Shown one piece after another: positions 37,461 to 47,089 of a stretch of 64,000 nt of DNA (its first letter is position 1; every line of letters begins with the position of its first letter). Below the pieces are notes generated by a model. It did not search any database. It was given only the letters and a program-made list of their open reading frames with translations, and was not told the origin of the DNA. The position numbers and the translations under genes were made by a program. The stretch spans positions 786,859-850,858 of the forward strand of contig CAWKMN010000009.1 of assembly GCA_963850765.1 (NCBI GenBank), written 5' to 3'. Source of the DNA: CAWKMN01 sp963850765 (GTDB lineage Bacteria > Chloroflexota > Anaerolineae > Aggregatilineales > Aggregatilineaceae).

Positions 37461-39216
37461 ATGCTGTTCCTGATTAATCCCCTCGACCTGATTGGCGTGC
37501 TCTTTGGGCTGGTATTCGCCTATCCCTGGGCGCTGATGCTGCTGCCGCGCGAACGGCGATCCCCGCTGGCGCTGATCGTCGTGACCGTGGCGCTGAGTCT
37601 GGGCGCGCTGACCCTGTGGATGATGGCGCTGGCGCTGATCGGCGCGTTGAGCTTCGGAGCCGTGCTTGGCGGGATCGTGCTGGCGTTCGCCGCGGGGCAG
37701 CTCTGGGTGCTGCGGACGCAAGCCGTCATGCCGGGCGCGCCACAGACTCCGCTGGTGCAGCGGATCCGCACCGACGCGCGGCAGCGTCCGCTGATGGTCG
37801 GGGCGGCGCTGGTCGTGGTGGGGATCGGGGCGCTGGTTGTCTTCAACGCGCTGTACTGGCCGTTCACCGACGACGACGCGGTGTCGATCTACGCGACGCA
37901 GAGCCTCCACATCTACCAGACGGGCGAACTGCTCACCGGCGAGGGACTGTACGAAGCCTATCCGATGCTGCTGCCGCTCAGTCATGTGTACAGCTACCTC
38001 GTCGCGGGCGAGGTGGACGAGTATCTCGCGCGGATCGCCGTCGCGGCGCTCGGCGCGGGGACGCTCGCGGCGGTGTACGTGCTGGGGTGCGCGCTGTACG
38101 ACCCGGCGACCGGGCTGGCAGCGGCGGTCCTGCTGGCGCTGATCCCCGCGTTCGCGCGGTGGGCGTCCAGCGGCTACACCGACATCCCGGCGGCGTTTTT
38201 CGTGACGCTGGCCGTGCTGTTCGCGTGGTGGTTCTACCGGCATGGCGGCGCGCGAAACGCCTTCGCGCTTGGCGTGATGACCGGCTTGGCCGCGTGGACC
38301 AAAAACAGCGCGCTGGCCCTGGTCGTATCGATGGGGCTATGGCTGATCTATATTTTATGGTGGCAGCGTAGGGGCGTATTGCAATACGCCCCTACAACAT
38401 TGCTCCTCGCGGCGATCGGATTTGCACTCACGGCGGGGCCGTGGTATCTGCGCAACTGGATCGAGTTCGGGCGGGTCGTGCCCGATACCGTCTGGACCGA
38501 TCGGGCGGAGCACACCGCCGCCAACCTGATGCCGTTCGTGACGGATCTCGGCTTTTTCTTCCTGCCGGGGATCGTGATCGCGGTGGGGATCGGGTGGGCG
38601 ATCGTCATGGCGCTGCGCGGACGATGACGAGGAGCGTCACCCGGCGGCGCTGCTGCTGATCAGCACGGTTCCTTTTGCGGCGGCGTGGTGGTGGGCGGCG
38701 TCCTATGAGACACGCTTCCTGCTGGCGGTGCTGCCTCTGTTCGCCGTGATGGGGGGGCGGGCACTCGTCCGCGCCGCGCAGCGGATCATGTCCACGCGCC
38801 CGGCGCTGTCGCCCGCGATCCAGCTTGCGCTCGCGCTCGTGCTGATCGCGCTGGCGGTGCCGTCCGCGCGTAAAGCGGTGATCTTCAAAGCCGATCTGGC
38901 GCGTGACCCGTTGATGAGCGATACCCGGCGGCACCAGATCGCGGTCGGGCCGATCTACAACGCCGCGCGCTATCTCAACGCGCTCCCGGTTGAGGGGCGC
39001 ATTCTGAGCAACAACTACTTTCTGCCCTTTTACGTGAACGACGCGGGCCGGGTGGAAGTCACCGTCGGCGGGCTGCCGCAGCGCGAGTCGCTGGCGCTGT
39101 ACGATTATCTGGTCTATTCGCGGGGCCGGCCGCCGCGTTACGTTGAAGCGGCCGATGTGGAACTGCTCGTCGAGAACAAAGGCTACCGGGTCTACCGGGT
39201 GCGGTATGGTGAGTAA
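37461..39216 (+). CDS. GT-C type membrane glycosyltransferase-like protein (one frameshift, in-frame palindrome)
   Basis: About 585 residues with more than ten hydrophobic segments. The candidate catalytic acid region is WPFTDDDAVSIYATQSLHIY in the first large extracytoplasmic loop, as in dolichol-phosphate-mannose-type transferases. A shift near 38625 separates the two parts; the downstream part continues AAWWWAASYETRFLLAVLPL and ends with a soluble domain (RILSNNYFLPFYVNDAGR). A perfect 28-bp palindrome at 38368-38395 is read through in frame as RRGVLQYAPT in a loop. It starts about 95 bases after the previous gene and six bases before the next, so the three form an operon. Confidence 0.78.
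38368..38395. repeat. Perfect 28-bp palindrome inside a coding region
   Basis: The arms GTAGGGGCGTATTG and CAATACGCCCCTAC are exact reverse complements. The element differs by one base from the intergenic copy at 4363-4390 and does not break the reading frame here. Confidence 0.85.
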
Positions 39217-39222
39217 GCGCTG

Positions 39223-40693
39223 ATGCCCGATTGGTTTGAACCGACTATTTTGTTATTCCCGTTCGCCGCGTGGATGTTCTGGGGCGTCGGGATCCCGTGG
39301 GCGCTGGCGCTGCTGCCGCGTGACTGGTGGCGCGCGCGCATCCCCGTGATCGCCGTCGGGATGGCGCTCGGTCCGCTGTTTGTCACCGCGTGGATGTTCG
39401 TACTCGGCACGTTCGCGCGGATCACGCTGCCGGCGACGCTGGCGGGGAGTCTGGTCATCGCGCTCGCCGGTGCGGGCATCGCGTGGCGGCGGGTTCAATG
39501 CCAGCCCCTCCCCTGTATCCCCTCCCCACATAGCTGGAGAGGGGGAAGTGAGCCGACCGCTCTCCCCCTCTCTAGCTTGGCTGGGGAGGGGGCCAGGGGG
39601 TGAGGCCCGTAGGGGTGTATCTCGCGTGGCGTCTCCAGCCACGCTCATCCTCCTCGGCCTGTTCCTCCTGCTGGCGGCGAACGTGATCGTCACGGCGTAC
39701 TGGCCGTTCATCGCCTACGATACGCAGTGGGTGTACGGCTACAACGCGCGGATTTTCGTCACGCACGAGCGGATTCCCGACGACATGGGCTACTACCCGC
39801 AGTTGATCCCGCTCGGTTACGCGCATATGCAGCAGGTATGGGATCTGTTCCGCGACCCGGCCATCAACGATCACGCCGCGCGGGTGATCGTGCCGTGGTT
39901 TAATGCGGCATCCGTGCTGATGGCCTATGTGCTGGGTCTGCTCGCGTTCCAGCGGCGGCGCGTCGCCCTGCTGACGGCGGCGATCTGGGCGTTTTATCCG
40001 CACATGGCGGCGTGGGCCGGCGCGGGCGATCTCGAAATCACGCTGACGCTGTATATGACCGGCGCGGCGGCGTTTTTCATCGCGGCGTGGCGAGCGGTGG
40101 ATGCGCGGCTGGCGGTGATCAGCGGGCTGCTGCTGGCGGGCGCGCTGTGGACCAAGCCCACCGGCGGCGCGCTGGCCCTGGGCGTGATGTTGTATGTGGC
40201 GTTTTACGCCGTCCACCGGGTAAGAAAAGCTTTCACCACAGAGGACACAGAGAGCACAGAGAAATACGAAGGGAAAAAGAAAGAAAAGCAAGAGAAGAAA
40301 GACAATCTGAACCGCAGAGACGCAGAGGACGCGGAGAAGAAACAGGTAGAGATGAGAGAAAATCCTTTATCATCTTTTCTCCGTGCTCTCTGTGTCCTCT
40401 GTGGTAAATCGAAGTTTTTTGCCAAGCTGCGGATCGCGCTGATCGTCGGGCTGGCGTGCGCGCCGCTCGGTGGGATGTGGTACGTGCGGAATATGCTGCT
40501 CGGCCATACGGCGGTGGTCTTCCCCGCGGATTACTGGCACAACTTCGCGCAGCGCTCCGGCCAGGAATTCGGCTGGCCGCTGCTGATCGCGGCGCTCGCC
40601 GCGGGGGGATTAATTCTTCACCACAGAGGACACAGAGCACACAGAGAAAATCAAGTGGATAGACCAGGGCGTTCACCGCGTCGAGGCTGGTGA
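39223..40693 (+). CDS. GT-C type membrane protein interrupted by repeats (N-terminal part)
   Basis: The frame starts MPDWFEPTILLFPFAAWMFW with three hydrophobic segments, passes through a CCCTCTCC block (39505-39605) where a shift occurs, and resumes as LILLGLFLLLAANVIVTAYW. The acidic motif FIAYDTQWVYGYNARIF is the expected GT-C catalytic region. At 40231-40409 a CACAGAG foldback element is translated in frame as a highly charged stretch (TTEDTESTEKYEGKKKEKQE). Another half element (about 40617-40655) gives HHRGHRAHRENQ just before the stop. The stop overlaps the next start (GTGA). The original gene probably continued into the following frame. Confidence 0.7.
39500..39608. repeat. CCCTCTCC-type block inside a glycosyltransferase-like gene
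   Basis: Two palindromic units (CCCCTCCCC...GGAGAGGGGG and CCCCCTCTC...GGGGAGGGGG) sit within the coding region and coincide with the frame change there. Confidence 0.75.
40231..40409. mobile_element. CACAGAG foldback element (MITE-like) inserted in frame
   Basis: 22-base perfect terminal inverted repeats at 40236-40257 (CCACAGAGGACACAGAGAGC then AC) and 40383-40404 enclose about 125 bases that include AACCGCAGAGACGCAGAGGA. There is no coding capacity of its own. Related arms occur at 25284, 26567, 27000, 40617, 58757, 59135 and 60135. It looks like a non-autonomous transposable element, but no transposase or target duplication was identified. Confidence 0.65.
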
Positions 40694-42078
40694 GGCTGCT
40701 GCCCCTGCTGGCGCTGATTCTGCTGCTGATCGGTATTCTGCCCACGGCGCTCAACCCCGACGCCATCACCGAGGGCGATAACCTCTGGCGCTGGGTGCGC
40801 GGGGATTTGTTCGCGGCGCGGCGGCTGAATCCGCTCGACGTGGCGCTGATCGCGGCGGGATTCGCGCTGCTGATCGGAGCGGGGCGCGGCACGTGGAAGC
40901 CCTGGCCGCACGAGCGGCGCGAAGCCATCCTGATGATCCTGGCGCTGATGCTGCCCTATGCCGTGGTGTGGTTCTTCAACTTCTCCTATCACTACCGGCT
41001 GAGTTTCGGGATCGTCCCGCTGGTGGCGGCGCTGGTCGCGGCGCTGATCGATGGCTGGCTGTGGGACGGGCTGGCGGCCAGCCGGATCGGGCGCGCGGTC
41101 GGCGGGCTGATCATCGTGGCGGCGGTCGGTGTGGCGCTGGCGGCGGCGCTCGAACACAGCGTCGAGGTCTGGCGCGACGGCGGTCTGCCCGACGATACCG
41201 CCAAATATGACCGGGGCAACCCGGCGCTGATGGTCGTCGTCCACGCGCTGGAAGCCTACGCCGCCGAACACGGCGAGCCGGTCGTCAGCATTCCCGGCGA
41301 GGATCGCCTGCCATTCTTCTTCCTCGACTGGGATATCCGCAACGATCCCGATCCCGGCGACATCCCCACGCGCGTCGAAGACCTGGGCGACGCCGATATT
41401 TATATCGAGAACTCGCGGGGAACTTTTCTGATGCAGCGTTATGACCTGTGGCCCAACTCGCTCAGCGCGGAGGCTGCGTTGGGCGCAACCTATTACGCCA
41501 TCGGTGTGGGTGACGGGCAGGGCGATCCGTGGCCGACCGTGCTCCAGCCGATCCCGATCGGGCTGTGGGGCGGCGTGCCCACCGATGATGGCAACTTCCG
41601 CTATTCGATGTTCACCATCCACCCGGAAGCGCGCCAGACGCCGATGGAACCCATCGGGCTGCGCGACGATACGGTGATCGTTGGGGATTTCGCGCAGTTC
41701 ATCGGGCATGATATGGGGACGCTTACCTGGGTGCGCGGGGAGAAAATTATCCTGACGCTGTACTGGCGGCCTACCGATCAGGCCCCGCCGCCGCGTGATT
41801 ACAGCGTTTATATCCATCTGCTGACGCCGGACGGTGAGAAGATCGCGCAGTGGGACGGCGGCCCGCTGCAAGGTACCTATCCGACACGCTTCTGGCGGCC
41901 GGGCGAGTCGCTGCTGGATTTCTGGACGATTCGGATGCCGAAGGACGCTGTCAAAGGCCCGGCGCACCTGCGGATCGGCCTGTACGATCCGCTGAGCAGC
42001 GAGCGCCTGCCGGTGACGATCAACGGCGAACCGGCCGGAGACGGTCTGACCATCGAGACGCGGATTGAGGTGCAGTAA
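40690..42078 (+). CDS. Membrane protein, C-terminal part of the split GT-C gene
   Basis: 462 residues from GTG 40690. Five or so hydrophobic segments (LLPLLALILLLIGILP, ILMILALMLPYAVVWFFNF, LVAALVAALIDGWLW, AVGGLIIVAAVGVALAAAL) are followed by a large extracytoplasmic domain of about 290 residues ending in a beta-rich part (TLYWRPTDQ, DYSVYIHLLTPDG). This layout is that of the C-terminal half of Anaerolineae-type GT-C proteins. The GTGA overlap allows coupled translation with the preceding frame. One ancestral gene split by a repeat is the simplest reading; two subunits are the alternative. Confidence 0.72.
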   Translation: MRLLPLLALILLLIGILPTALNPDAITEGDNLWRWVRGDLFAARRLNPLDVALIAAGFALLIGAGRGTWKPWPHERREAILMILALMLPYAVVWFFNFSYHYRLSFGIVPLVAALVAALIDGWLWDGLAASRIGRAVGGLIIVAAVGVALAAALEHSVEVWRDGGLPDDTAKYDRGNPALMVVVHALEAYAAEHGEPVVSIPGEDRLPFFFLDWDIRNDPDPGDIPTRVEDLGDADIYIENSRGTFLMQRYDLWPNSLSAEAALGATYYAIGVGDGQGDPWPTVLQPIPIGLWGGVPTDDGNFRYSMFTIHPEARQTPMEPIGLRDDTVIVGDFAQFIGHDMGTLTWVRGEKIILTLYWRPTDQAPPPRDYSVYIHLLTPDGEKIAQWDGGPLQGTYPTRFWRPGESLLDFWTIRMPKDAVKGPAHLRIGLYDPLSSERLPVTINGEPAGDGLTIETRIEVQ

Positions 42079-42084
42079 CGAGGA

Positions 42085-42231
42085 GCCTCACCCCGTCCGA
42101 CCGTCGGTCGGCATCCCCTCTCCATGTCATGGAGGGGGGACTTCCAGGGCGGGTTTATTAACCCGCCCCTACGGTTCCGCGATCTCCCCTCTCCACCGCG
42201 TGGAGAGGGGGCAGGGGGTGAGGCTGGCGCT
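42085..42231. repeat. CCCTCTCC and GGGCGGGTT repeats
   Basis: Palindromic units between convergent genes, including GGGCGGGTTTATTAACCCGC followed by CCCTAC near 42148-42173. Confidence 0.75.
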
Positions 42232-44022
42232 CTATCCTGACCCTCTGCTCGGCCCGATGGCAAGCTCGTGCTGCGCGAAGAACGCCCACAGCACCTCACC
42301 CGCGTTGATGTCCATGTTGATCTGGGCATTATCGGCCTCGTCCTCGGACGGGATGCCCGGCCAGTTGTGCCCGCCGCCGATCACCGCGTAGAGCTTCACT
42401 TCGGAATCCACCGCGCACTCGCTCAGCGTCAGGATGCGCACGGCCGTATAGGGTGACTCCCCGCCCTGCGGCAGATCCGCCACCTCGACCTGTTCCACAT
42501 CACACTGGTCATGCACGGCCCAGAAGGAGAGCATATCCAATACGGGATAGGACACGACATACTCCTGCCCGTTGATCATTTCCGTGCGGCCTTCCCAGAT
42601 CACGTTATCGTCGTAAGTGCCGTGGATGATCACCATCGAGACGGGCAGATCGTGCTGGCAGAGTTCCTCGAAGCCGCCAAACGCCGATCCGGCCACCGTG
42701 CCAAACGCGGCGTAACGCTCCGGGTTGGTGCAGGCCAGCGCGTGGACCATGAACCCACCGTTGGACATGCCATCGACATAGATGCGGCGCGTATCGATGT
42801 TCAGATCGAGCGCCAGATCGTCCAGCAGGGTGTCGAGAAATGCACCGTCGTTGGGACCGTCATCGCGCGCATACGATACGCCGTGGACGTAGTTCCAGCC
42901 GAAATCATACGGATAGGTCGCGTCGCGGTTGAGCAGCCCATCGGGGTACAGCGCGATAAACCCTTCGCGCTCGGCAATCTCATTCATGCCGGTGTAGCCG
43001 GCCGTACCCGCGCCCGTGCTGAAACGGCCGTGCAGCGTCATCACCACCGGCATCGGCCTGGCGGGATCATAAGACGACGGCACATACAGGATATAACTGC
43101 GTGCCTGTCCCTCGAACGGCGGCTGCGGCACGTTCCACTCATCCCCGCCCGCAAAAAAGCTCGTAATCATGGCCGTAGCGTCGATGCCGAACGGGTTCAG
43201 TTGGTAGTCTCCAATGCGCGGCCAGCTTCCCCGCGAGCCGGCGACGTCGTAAAACGCGACGCGCACCCCGCCCCGGCAGGTGGGAAACAGCCGCGTCTGC
43301 TCCTCCACCTGGGCGGATGCCAGATCGCAGCCGTTGCGCAGCGCCCAGAATGAGATGGTGTCATCCACGCCCAGGATCGTGTACTGCTGCGGGTCCCACA
43401 GCGATTGGTAGAGATGCGTGTCCGGGAAATAAAACGGATCGTCCGTGCCGTAAATCATCAGAATATCGACGGGTGCGGACGTGACACCTGGGCATGCCGC
43501 CCGGTTGCGATCCCACATCAGCGGGCCGAGCACCGCGACGGACGCGAAACGGCCCGGCAGTTCGCATGCCAGCCGGTACGCCATCAGGCCGCCGCCGCCC
43601 CATCCGGTCAGATAGACGCGATCGGTGTCGATCGTGTACGTTTCCGCAAGCTGATCGATCAGCGCCGGGATAAAACCGAGATCGTCGGGCGCGTCGAGGT
43701 TGGTCGGATCCTCGCCCCACGCCGATCCCAGCGAATTGGGATAGACCACGATAAAGCCCTGGTCGTCGGCGGCATCATCCAACCCGGTCAGCGCGGCCAT
43801 CGCCCGCCCCGATGAGGACGTCGTGTGCAGCGCCACCACCAGCGGCACCGGCGACGATCCATCATAGGCTGCCGGGACATGCAGATAGTAGCCGCGCTCG
43901 ACTCCGCCGTAAATCATGGTCGCGGTGTCGCTATCCTGTGCGGCGGCCGGCACAGCGACCGGCACAGCGACAAGCACGGTGGCGTTCAGCAGCAGGGCTA
44001 TACAGATCATCAGTTTGCGCAT
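42232..44022 (-). CDS. Secreted tandem esterase (PHB depolymerase/feruloyl esterase-like) with degenerate first domain
   Basis: 596 residues. A signal peptide (CIALLLNATVLVAVPVAVPA ending AAAQ) precedes two alpha/beta-hydrolase domains of the polyhydroxybutyrate depolymerase/feruloyl esterase type. The second (about 305-590) is complete in appearance: VMTLHGRF oxyanion region, nucleophile Ser420 in DGMSNGG, and histidine in GGGHNWPGI. The first (about 35-290) has GWGGGG at 140-145, so Gly142 stands where the serine should be, and SRGSWPRI where GGGHNWP is expected, so both Ser and His are missing. It probably serves binding rather than catalysis. Substrate may be a polymeric ester. Confidence 0.88.
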   Translation of the reverse strand: MRKLMICIALLLNATVLVAVPVAVPAAAQDSDTATMIYGGVERGYYLHVPAAYDGSSPVPLVVALHTTSSSGRAMAALTGLDDAADDQGFIVVYPNSLGSAWGEDPTNLDAPDDLGFIPALIDQLAETYTIDTDRVYLTGWGGGGLMAYRLACELPGRFASVAVLGPLMWDRNRAACPGVTSAPVDILMIYGTDDPFYFPDTHLYQSLWDPQQYTILGVDDTISFWALRNGCDLASAQVEEQTRLFPTCRGGVRVAFYDVAGSRGSWPRIGDYQLNPFGIDATAMITSFFAGGDEWNVPQPPFEGQARSYILYVPSSYDPARPMPVVMTLHGRFSTGAGTAGYTGMNEIAEREGFIALYPDGLLNRDATYPYDFGWNYVHGVSYARDDGPNDGAFLDTLLDDLALDLNIDTRRIYVDGMSNGGFMVHALACTNPERYAAFGTVAGSAFGGFEELCQHDLPVSMVIIHGTYDDNVIWEGRTEMINGQEYVVSYPVLDMLSFWAVHDQCDVEQVEVADLPQGGESPYTAVRILTLSECAVDSEVKLYAVIGGGHNWPGIPSEDEADNAQINMDINAGEVLWAFFAQHELAIGPSRGSG

Positions 44023-44321
44023 CGCGTTTTCCTGTCTGTGCAGATGGTGTGTGTTTGAACAAGTATACGGGACAGGGCGCGGGATTTGCCCCTAACCCCC
44101 GGCCCCTTCCCCCAGCCGAGCTAGGGGAAGGGGAGAAATTCGGCGCGCGGTATCCCCTCGCCCTGGCTTGGCCGGGGAGAGGGCAGGGTGAGGGGCGTTC
44201 TGGCCTATCTTCGGCTTGATTTCCCAAAGAGCATACATGAAGACGTGTTTGGGGTGAGGTAAAAGAACAGGGCGAGCCCGCCGGCCCGCCCCATTCCGAT
44301 CATCATGAGGTCCGAAAGCTC
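44023..44321. repeat. CCCTCTCC-type repeat block
   Basis: Units of the dispersed family fill about 44090-44205, including AGCTAGGGGAAGGGG and TTGGCCGGGGAGAGGG variants. No gene is visible in this 299-base gap. Confidence 0.75.
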
Positions 44322-45812
44322 CTATTGGGCGCGGATCGTGATCTCGTAGTCCATCGCCCAGTAGGCCTCGACCACGACAAGATATGTCCCGGCTTCGGTC
44401 GCGGTGAATTCCAGCGCGTCGGCGTCGTAGGTGTCGAACTCACCGATCAAAAAGCCGTCCGGCCCGTACAGGTTCAGATACGGGTAGTCGTCCGACGCCA
44501 GCTCGATCTCGACCGTCTGGCCGGCGTCCAGCACCAGGCTGTAAATATCCTGCTCGTCGCCATCATCCGAGAACCCGGCGGCGAAGCTCTGGCCGAGCGT
44601 CAATTCCTGTTCGATCATGCTGGCGCTGCCCAGCAGGAAATTGTCGGTTTCTTCCAGCGGGCGATATTCCGCCGGGACCTCGACATCGGCCATCACATCC
44701 TCGCCAAAGTCGTCCAGTTCGATCGACAGGTTCCCCGTCGCGAGCACGTTCTGAACCTCGGCGTCCGCACCCAGCAGCGAAAGGTCGATATTGAGGGTGC
44801 CATCCATCGTCAGCTTGTGAAGATACTGGTCGTCCACGCCGATCCACTGCTCGGTGGTATAGGTGAAGTCCTTCAGCAGCATATTGGCGGTCAGCAGCAC
44901 GAACTGGATCTGCGCTTCGGTGACGTTGTTCAGATCTTCCGCCAGGACTTCCATGTCGGCCAGCGCGGGGTGGTGCAGAAGCTCCAGCACCAGGGCGGGC
45001 AGGGTGGGATCGCTGAGCATGGCCTTGAGATCAAAGTGGGTCGTGAAGACGGCCATCGCCTGCCCGTTGAGATCGACGTCCGTGCCGCGCGTGGTAACGA
45101 CGTACTGGTTCACGAGATCGTTGAATTTCTCGGACAGGGCCGTAAATTCGGATAACTGTGCCAACGCCTGCTGAGTTTCTTCGCTCTGCAAATCGGCCAG
45201 GGCTTCAGCGATGGATTCGTCAAATTCGGCCAGATCGTCGGGGGTGACTTCGACCACATCCCCGAACCAGGATTCGGCTCCATTGGGCGATTCGAGCCGC
45301 ACGTAGAATCCTTCGTCCTTGTAGATAATATCGGTGCTCACCGCGAGATTCTGGCCGGGTGCTTCCACTTCCAGGCTGTCAACGGCCAGATACAGCCCCA
45401 TCTCTTGCAAGACCTGCATGAGCATCTCGGAATTCAACTGCTCGTACACGCCGATGAGCGGCTGGAGATTGGTCACGTCCATCCCCTGCGCCTGGGTCAT
45501 CAAGGTCATCAAAGACTGCGGCAGCACCGCCGCGGCTTGCCCGCTGGCGGCGATCCGCATCAATTCGGGCCCGGCGCTGAGATTCGCCTCGGCTGACCAG
45601 ACCGGCACCGCAAAGGATGTCACGCCCTGCATGGCGGCCATTGAGTCCTTCAGGATCTGGCAGTCGGCTTCGCTCAAGCCGTTACAATTCACCTGCGGCC
45701 CGGCATCCTGCCCATACGCCGTCCGTGACGGCACGGCCGTCAGCGCCGGCCCCGCCGCCAGCACGATCAGGCAGACGACCGCTAACACCACGTACACCCG
45801 GAAACGCTTCAC
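44322..45812 (-). CDS. Secreted LppX-like protein with C-terminal PPC-type domain
   Basis: 496 residues from GTG 45812, chosen because AGGAGG lies four bases upstream. A signal peptide (VYVVLAVVCLIVLAAGPALT) is followed by a helical/beta region resembling LolA/LppX-type lipid-carrier folds (LSEADCQILKDSM, SFAVPVWSAEANLS, VDDQYLHKLTMDGTLN). Residues about 400-496 form a pre-peptidase C-terminal-like beta domain (FSDDGDEQDIYSLVLDAGQT, DDYPYLNLYGPDG, GTYLVVVEAYW). It is the first of three tandem paralogues on this strand; only this one has the extra domain. No lipobox is seen. A lipid or hydrophobic ligand carrier is plausible but unproven. Confidence 0.72.
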   Translation of the reverse strand: MKRFRVYVVLAVVCLIVLAAGPALTAVPSRTAYGQDAGPQVNCNGLSEADCQILKDSMAAMQGVTSFAVPVWSAEANLSAGPELMRIAASGQAAAVLPQSLMTLMTQAQGMDVTNLQPLIGVYEQLNSEMLMQVLQEMGLYLAVDSLEVEAPGQNLAVSTDIIYKDEGFYVRLESPNGAESWFGDVVEVTPDDLAEFDESIAEALADLQSEETQQALAQLSEFTALSEKFNDLVNQYVVTTRGTDVDLNGQAMAVFTTHFDLKAMLSDPTLPALVLELLHHPALADMEVLAEDLNNVTEAQIQFVLLTANMLLKDFTYTTEQWIGVDDQYLHKLTMDGTLNIDLSLLGADAEVQNVLATGNLSIELDDFGEDVMADVEVPAEYRPLEETDNFLLGSASMIEQELTLGQSFAAGFSDDGDEQDIYSLVLDAGQTVEIELASDDYPYLNLYGPDGFLIGEFDTYDADALEFTATEAGTYLVVVEAYWAMDYEITIRAQ

Positions 45813-45957
45813 GTCAACCTCCTGTTGGTTCTGCTGATGAGAAAACATATCCATCATGTACTGAATACGGATGGGGGCCGGGAATGTTGCAGTCGAGGAA
45901 GAGGGGCAGCCAAACAACCGGCTGGCTGCCCCTCAAGATCACAGGAAAACGGCCGGA

Positions 45958-46944
45958 TTACAGGCCAAGACCTTGCGTGAGGCCTTCCAGTTCCGAATCC
46001 AGCTCGTCCATCGGCTTGAACTCGGTGGGTGCGGTGATGTCAAAGCTCTCGTTCACCTGATCCAGGTCAACCGAGACATTGAGCGCGCCGGTGATCGGCG
46101 GCGTATCGGCTTCACCGAACATGCCCAGATTCACGTTGATGTTCATATTCAGCGCCAGCCGGTGCAGATATTGATCGTCCGTGCCGAACCATTCTTGCAG
46201 GCTGAGCGTCGTGCCCTGGAGCATCGGGCCCAGGATCATGCCCATCATCTGCAAGTCTTCGGGCGTCATTTCCGACATGCCCATTTCCTCGCCGGTCGAA
46301 CCCAGCAGTTCGCCGACCATCGGGGACGACAGGATCGCGGTCAGCAGGCCGGTGATGTTCACATCCATCGAGTAGACGGCCATGTTCATGCCCAACGCTT
46401 CGGCGTCTTCGCCGCGCGTGGTGGTCAGAACGCCGCTCAGATCCATGCCGGTCGAACTCAGGTCGCTGAGGGCCAGCGAATTGGTCTGGCTGAGCACGTC
46501 TTCGATCTGGGACAGATCCTCTTCTTTGAGTTCCTCACCGTACCATTCGCCATCCTGGTTGACATAGCTCATGTTGTCGAGCACCAGCAGTTCAAGGTGC
46601 TCCGGGAGTTTGTCTTCAGTGGGCTGCATGGTGATGTCTTCAAAGACCAGATGCAGCATCAGTTTGCCGCTCTGCGGCAGCATAACGTGGCCGCTGCCCG
46701 TCACCGAGAACACCGTCGGCTCGGCTCCCGCTTCGCCCGTGTTAAGGGTGAAGTTCACGGACATGGCCGGGATCGCGAACGAGGTCGCCGTGCTGACATT
46801 ATCACCCGCCGTAACCAGGAACTCGCAGTCTTCGGCGGCCAGGCCGGTGCATGCCGGGTTGTCACCCTGCGCCAGCGCTGAGAACGGAACCGCCATCAGC
46901 AAGACTATGATCAGAACAGAAAACACGCGCGCAGAGAACTTCAT
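45958..46944 (-). CDS. Secreted LppX-like protein, second paralogue
   Basis: 328 residues. It starts MKFSARVFSVLIIVLLMAVP with a signal peptide ending SALAQ, eight bases after AGGAGG. The mature part shares the paralogue pattern: CTGLAAEDCEFLVTA with two cysteines, a SGSGHVMLP-type segment, TRGEDAEALGMNMAVYSMDV, and SLQEWFGTDDQYLHRLALNM, which closely matches TTEQWIGVDDQYLHKLTMDG of its downstream neighbour. The repeated GTDDQYLHR motif defines this little family. Located between its paralogues; about 145 bases separate each. Confidence 0.75.
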   Translation of the reverse strand: MKFSARVFSVLIIVLLMAVPFSALAQGDNPACTGLAAEDCEFLVTAGDNVSTATSFAIPAMSVNFTLNTGEAGAEPTVFSVTGSGHVMLPQSGKLMLHLVFEDITMQPTEDKLPEHLELLVLDNMSYVNQDGEWYGEELKEEDLSQIEDVLSQTNSLALSDLSSTGMDLSGVLTTTRGEDAEALGMNMAVYSMDVNITGLLTAILSSPMVGELLGSTGEEMGMSEMTPEDLQMMGMILGPMLQGTTLSLQEWFGTDDQYLHRLALNMNINVNLGMFGEADTPPITGALNVSVDLDQVNESFDITAPTEFKPMDELDSELEGLTQGLGL

Positions 46945-47089
46945 GAGTTCGAACCTCCTTGAATTGGGTATATGGAATTGGAGCATTGGTCCCCCACTCT
47001 CTGCAAGTATAGGGGGGACCGGCCCGGCGGTCAAGGATGCCTTGCCTGCGAGGGTGCGGCAGGCAGGCCGCGGCTGACAGCTTTTGTTC

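Noticed and set aside
40690..42078. Independent soluble/membrane protein unrelated to the preceding gene
   Set aside because: Topology continues the preceding GT-C protein and the junction lies in a repeat; a split gene is simpler, though two coupled subunits cannot be excluded.
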